Part shown: piece by piece, positions 60,696 through 64,000 of the stretch
How positions within the stretch are numbered: position 1 is the stretch's first letter
How the letters are laid out: each line of letters begins with the position of its first letter
DNA from: JBCCFC01 sp965213595
GTDB taxonomy: Bacteria; Chloroflexota; Anaerolineae; Caldilineales; Caldilineaceae
DNA: 64,000 nucleotides
Direction of reading: 5' to 3'
NCBI GenBank assembly: GCA_965213595.1
Contig: CBDBZO010000002.1
Location: forward strand, 1,054,001-1,118,000
Made by a program: the position numbers and the translations under genes
The notes under the pieces: generated by a model
Told to the model about the DNA's origin: nothing
Databases searched by the model: none
Seen by the model: the letters and a program-made list of their open reading frames with translations, nothing else

Positions 60696-63600
60696 ATGCA
60701 AACGCTACGCACTTTTCGGCGGAGAGAAACCTTTTCGCTCTTCGTCTCGCTGCTGGTGGTTGCGGGGCTGCTGGTGCAATCCAGCCATCCGCTGATCGCC
60801 CGCTCGCCCCAGCAGGCGACCGTCCCCGCTGCCGCCAGCCCAACCAGTGCGCCGCCGACCCAGCGCGCCGTGCCGCTCAATCTTGCGCTGCGGGAGCTGG
60901 AGCAGGCGCTTCTTCAGCTGGCGGAGGGCGCGGCGGCAGACGCTTCCGCGTTCGACCAGGTCAAGGCGCTCGACCAAGTTGAGCTGGCCTGGCAGACTTT
61001 CCAGCAGGCCGCGACCGCCACGCGCGACGCGCTGCTCGCCGAGCAGACCACCCTGCGCGACAGCGAGCTAACCGCCGCCGCCAACCGCACCGCGGACAAG
61101 CTTGCTACCTTCGAGCAGGGGCTGGCCGCGCTGGAGGCGGACTACGCCCGGCTGCTTTCCCCTAAAGGCTCTGCTGAAAACGCCAGTGCGGAAAACACCG
61201 GTGCAGAACATACGGACTGGGCCACCACCCGCGCCCACGCCCAGCAGCTGCTGACCGCGCTGCAAACGGCCGCCGCTCCCCCCGACAACGGCCAAGCGCC
61301 GCCCGACTTCACCCAAATCATTCCCGACGCGATTCCCAACGGCCCGCCCGTTGGCCGCTATCGCGCGCTGGCGGCGGAGGACTTTGCCGCGCCGGTGCAG
61401 GCCGCGCAGGCCGCCCGCGCGCCGCCCGGCGAGGGGGACCTTGTCGCCACGGAGGATGCGCCGCTTGCGCCTGAAATTCGCGCGCTGGCCGCGGCGCTAG
61501 ATTACGACGCCGTTGCGATCTACAGCTACGTTCGCAACAACATCCAGTTTGATCCCTACTACGGCAGCCGCAAGGGCGCGCTCTACACCCTGTGGGAGGG
61601 CAGCGGCAACAGCATCGACACGGCCAGCCTGCTGCTGGCGCTGCTGCGGGCCAGCGGCTACCCGGCCCGCTACGAGACGGGCACCGTGGCCGTCGACGCC
61701 GCGCAGGCGCAGAACTGGGTCGGCGGCGTGGAGACGGTGGAGATCGCAGCGAATTTGTTCCAGCAGGGCGGCGTGCCCGTCTCGATCAGCGATGATGGCC
61801 GTTTGATCATCGAACACGCGTGGGTCGTCGTTGCGCCCGCCGCCAAGCAGGCCCCGCCCGCCCCAGCGCCCACCCCCACCCCCACCCCCAGCCCCGCCCC
61901 CAACCCCACGGCTGAGCCGCAGGCCAACCGGCAGCTCTTCCTGCCGCTGGTCGAGCGCAACGGTGGAGAGCAGGCGCTGGCGGCCAGCGCGCCCGCCCAG
62001 GGCGCGCAGTGGATCGCGCTCGACGCCAGCTTTAAGCAGCTTACCTACCGCGAGCCGCTCGACCTCGCGCCCATCACCGGCTTTGATGCGGAGCAGTGGC
62101 TGAGCGAGATTCGCGCCGCCACCGTTCTCACCGACGCCGCCGCCGAGATCGGCAGCGTGCCGCTGGTGGACGATCCGGAGGCCGATCCCGCAGACGAGGA
62201 CGACGCCTATCCCGTCGAATACGCCGAGCTTAAAGCGCAGGAGGCCTATTCCAAGACGCTGGCCTTTCTCGAAGCCAACCCCGATCTAACGGTGGAAGAG
62301 CTGCTGGGCGGCTGGGAAATCGTGCCGCAGACGGTGGCGACGCTGCCGTCTGCGCTGCCGCTGCCGGTGCTGGCCACCGAGACGGTCGCCGAGTACAGCA
62401 GCCTGCCGGACGCGCTGCGCAACTTCCTCACCGTGGAGATGAAGAACCGGGATGGCGTGGTGCACCTCAGCCACCGGGCCAGCTTTGCCTCGCTCGCCAA
62501 CCAGCGCATCACCGTCTCGTTTGAGGCCGCCAACGCCGACGAGCAGGCCATTATCGACGCCAACGGCGGCACCTTCCTGACGGCGCCGACCGCGGTGGGC
62601 GTCGTGCCCGTGCTGCGCCTCAACGGCGTCGAAGTCGCCCGCGGCACGAGCCAGGCTCCCATTGGCAGTACGCAAACGCGCGTGCTCACGCTGGAGGAGG
62701 CCGGCGAGAATGGGCGCAGCTTGTCCGAAGAAAATGGCGTGCGCGTGGGCGAGACCTTTGCCGTGGGGCTGGCCTATGGCGGCGTGAACAATGCAGCGCA
62801 GGAGGCGAGCCAGCAGCGGCTGGCGGCGGCGCGCGACGCCCTGCCCAAGAACGCCAACGGCGACCCCGATCTGGATGCGCCGGGCAACCTGAGCGAACCC
62901 GTGATGGGCGAAGTCCTGCACGGCGCGCTGCTGGCCTACTTCAATCAGGATAGCTTTTACACCGAAGCGCTGGCGCACCGGGCGGACGTGCGCTGGTTCC
63001 GCTGGCTGTCCGCTGGCGTGGCGTCGCAGACGCTCAACTTTGACTACGTCTTTGGCATTCCCGTGCGCACGACCGGCGGCGGCTTTGTGCTCGATATTGG
63101 CCTTGATCTCACGGCGGCTGCCTCGCTGTACGGTGAAATCGACGACATTCGCAACTTCTTTCAGGTTACCGGCATCTACGGCTCGATTCTGGAGCACAAA
63201 GTCCCCGAGGATTTGGGCTACTACTCCGTCTCCACGATCCGCGTCCTCAGCGAAGCGCTGCGCCGCGGCATCCCCGTCATCAAAATTGGCCCCGAGACGC
63301 GCGAGGCGGGGCTGGCGCGTCTCGATTTGGATCGCCTCACCACGCAGGCCATCGAGGCCGCGCTGGATGCGGGGCTCAACGTTACCGTTCACGTTGAGCC
63401 GGTAGAGATTGGCGACTGGCGCGGCGTCGGCTTTATTACCCAGGACCCGGAATCGGGCACGGGCGGCTACTACCTCAGCGGCGGGCTGGCGGGTGAAGTG
63501 CGTCTGATTGAGGGCGGCGCGATCACCAGCGAGCTGACGACTATCGCTGCGTATGGCGTGCTAATTCTGAGCGCGGCGCTGGGCGTGTGGACGCTGTCGA

Positions 63601-64000
63601 GCGCGCTCGCCATCGGCGGCGTGCTGGGCAGCTTGTTCTTTGCCGCCGCCTTCCTCGGCCTCGCCTTCGACGTGGTTGACCTTTTCCGGCTGACCAGCGG
63701 CGAGCTCTCGCCGGAGGATTACCTGGTCGAGATGGCGGTGGGGTTGCTGCTGGAGGCCGCGCTGGGCGGGCTGGGGGATGCGGCGCGCCGGCTGGGCGTG
63801 GGTCAGCTGGCGGATGAGGTAGTGCAGCGCGTTATTCGCCAGCTGGATGAGGCGACGGGTGGGGCGATTGGGCGGCTGATTCGTAGCTGTGGGGTGGTGG
63901 CTGCCTGGTCGGATGTTTCTGCTCAGGACGAGCCTTGTTTTGATGTCGAAGAGTTATTGAGAAATGGACGTTTCAGTGAAGCAACTCGTAAGGCTATCCG
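60696..64000 (+). CDS. Large secreted protein with transglutaminase-like domain, 3' end outside window
   Basis: The frame is open from ATG 60696 (AGGAG 8 bases upstream) to the window end, 1,101 codons. The N-terminus has a hydrophobic signal (LFVSLLVVAGLLVQSSHPLI) and a long helical region. Residues about 278-332 form a transglutaminase-core fold (YSYVRNNIQFDPYYGSRKGAL, SLLLALLRASGYPARYETG), but at the position of the catalytic Cys it reads GNSIDTA, so it looks catalytically dead. A Pro/Thr linker ends in NRQLFLPLVERN. Late segments include hydrophobic stretches (GVLILSAALGVWTLSSALAIGGVL). The C-terminus is unknown; a polymorphic-toxin-like end is possible but cannot be seen. Confidence 0.85.
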   Translation, partial: MQTLRTFRRRETFSLFVSLLVVAGLLVQSSHPLIARSPQQATVPAAASPTSAPPTQRAVPLNLALRELEQALLQLAEGAAADASAFDQVKALDQVELAWQTFQQAATATRDALLAEQTTLRDSELTAAANRTADKLATFEQGLAALEADYARLLSPKGSAENASAENTGAEHTDWATTRAHAQQLLTALQTAAAPPDNGQAPPDFTQIIPDAIPNGPPVGRYRALAAEDFAAPVQAAQAARAPPGEGDLVATEDAPLAPEIRALAAALDYDAVAIYSYVRNNIQFDPYYGSRKGALYTLWEGSGNSIDTASLLLALLRASGYPARYETGTVAVDAAQAQNWVGGVETVEIAANLFQQGGVPVSISDDGRLIIEHAWVVVAPAAKQAPPAPAPTPTPTPSPAPNPTAEPQANRQLFLPLVERNGGEQALAASAPAQGAQWIALDASFKQLTYREPLDLAPITGFDAEQWLSEIRAATVLTDAAAEIGSVPLVDDPEADPADEDDAYPVEYAELKAQEAYSKTLAFLEANPDLTVEELLGGWEIVPQTVATLPSALPLPVLATETVAEYSSLPDALRNFLTVEMKNRDGVVHLSHRASFASLANQRITVSFEAANADEQAIIDANGGTFLTAPTAVGVVPVLRLNGVEVARGTSQAPIGSTQTRVLTLEEAGENGRSLSEENGVRVGETFAVGLAYGGVNNAAQEASQQRLAAARDALPKNANGDPDLDAPGNLSEPVMGEVLHGALLAYFNQDSFYTEALAHRADVRWFRWLSAGVASQTLNFDYVFGIPVRTTGGGFVLDIGLDLTAAASLYGEIDDIRNFFQVTGIYGSILEHKVPEDLGYYSVSTIRVLSEALRRGIPVIKIGPETREAGLARLDLDRLTTQAIEAALDAGLNVTVHVEPVEIGDWRGVGFITQDPESGTGGYYLSGGLAGEVRLIEGGAITSELTTIAAYGVLILSAALGVWTLSSALAIGGVLGSLFFAAAFLGLAFDVVDLFRLTSGELSPEDYLVEMAVGLLLEAALGGLGDAARRLGVGQLADEVVQRVIRQLDEATGGAIGRLIRSCGVVAAWSDVSAQDEPCFDVEELLRNGRFSEATRKAI

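Overview
The window is about 64 kb of high-GC bacterial chromosome. The gene complement points to a Chloroflexota bacterium, probably Anaerolineae or a Caldilinea-like lineage. The reasons are a mevalonate kinase, lipoprotein-type sugar ABC transport, flotillin/NfeD genes, very large secreted proteins ending in or containing a xYLPVV/FLPLV motif, and many palindromic interspersed repeats. This assignment is an inference from family content. No rRNA or tRNA gene, CRISPR array or replication origin was seen.

Layout. 1-1.7 kb: the 3' end of mevalonate kinase and an SMP-30/gluconolactonase-like gene. 1.7-6.9 kb: an AT-richer accessory island. It holds an Mrr-type restriction endonuclease gene split by an IS630-family element with an exact TA duplication, a DUF433/DUF5615 toxin-antitoxin-like pair, an intracellular-type sialidase, a HigA-like antitoxin with a small overlapping partner, and decayed copies of the HigA 3' end. 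6.8-13 kb: a carbohydrate-uptake operon read leftward (binding lipoprotein, two permeases, secreted glycosidase-like protein). 13-19 kb: a truncated glycosyltransferase, a nucleoside hydrolase, a frameshifted LysM protein, a HAD phosphatase, a coiled-coil protein and coaD. 19-30.5 kb: hemW, an FHA-winged-helix regulator divergent from a membrane Ser/Thr kinase, a PfkB kinase with a Cof-type phosphatase, prmC and prfA, a phosphoribosyltransferase, a DUF1643 gene and two hypotheticals.

30.6-39.3 kb: a membrane-anchored secreted protein, a DUF2207-like protein followed by a restriction-methylase remnant, a DUF2283/DUF4258 pair, a three-gene NfeD-flotillin-flotillin operon and a GNAT acetyltransferase. 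39.4-47.1 kb: one giant secreted subtilisin-like protein and an inositol-monophosphatase-like gene. 47.4-50.3 kb: a metal-ligand-less MBL-fold protein, a rhomboid protease, a small membrane protein and a pseudo-receiver protein. 50.3-53.5 kb: argG behind a structured leader (promoter, 17-codon ORF, terminator), then argJ. 53.7-55.2 kb: an IS4-family element inserted in a palindromic repeat. 55.3-64 kb: dinG under a promoter whose spacer is filled by an 18-bp palindrome, a histidine phosphatase, a D-2-hydroxyacid dehydrogenase, a cupin, and the first 1,101 codons of a large secreted transglutaminase-fold protein that runs off the window.

The strongest leads are the argG attenuator-like leader, the palindrome inside the dinG promoter, the FHA-winged-helix/kinase pair, the NfeD/flotillin operon, the large transglutaminase-fold protein with its catalytic Cys replaced, and several families of palindromic repeats. 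One of these repeats lies inside inverted terminal repeats and another is interrupted by an IS.
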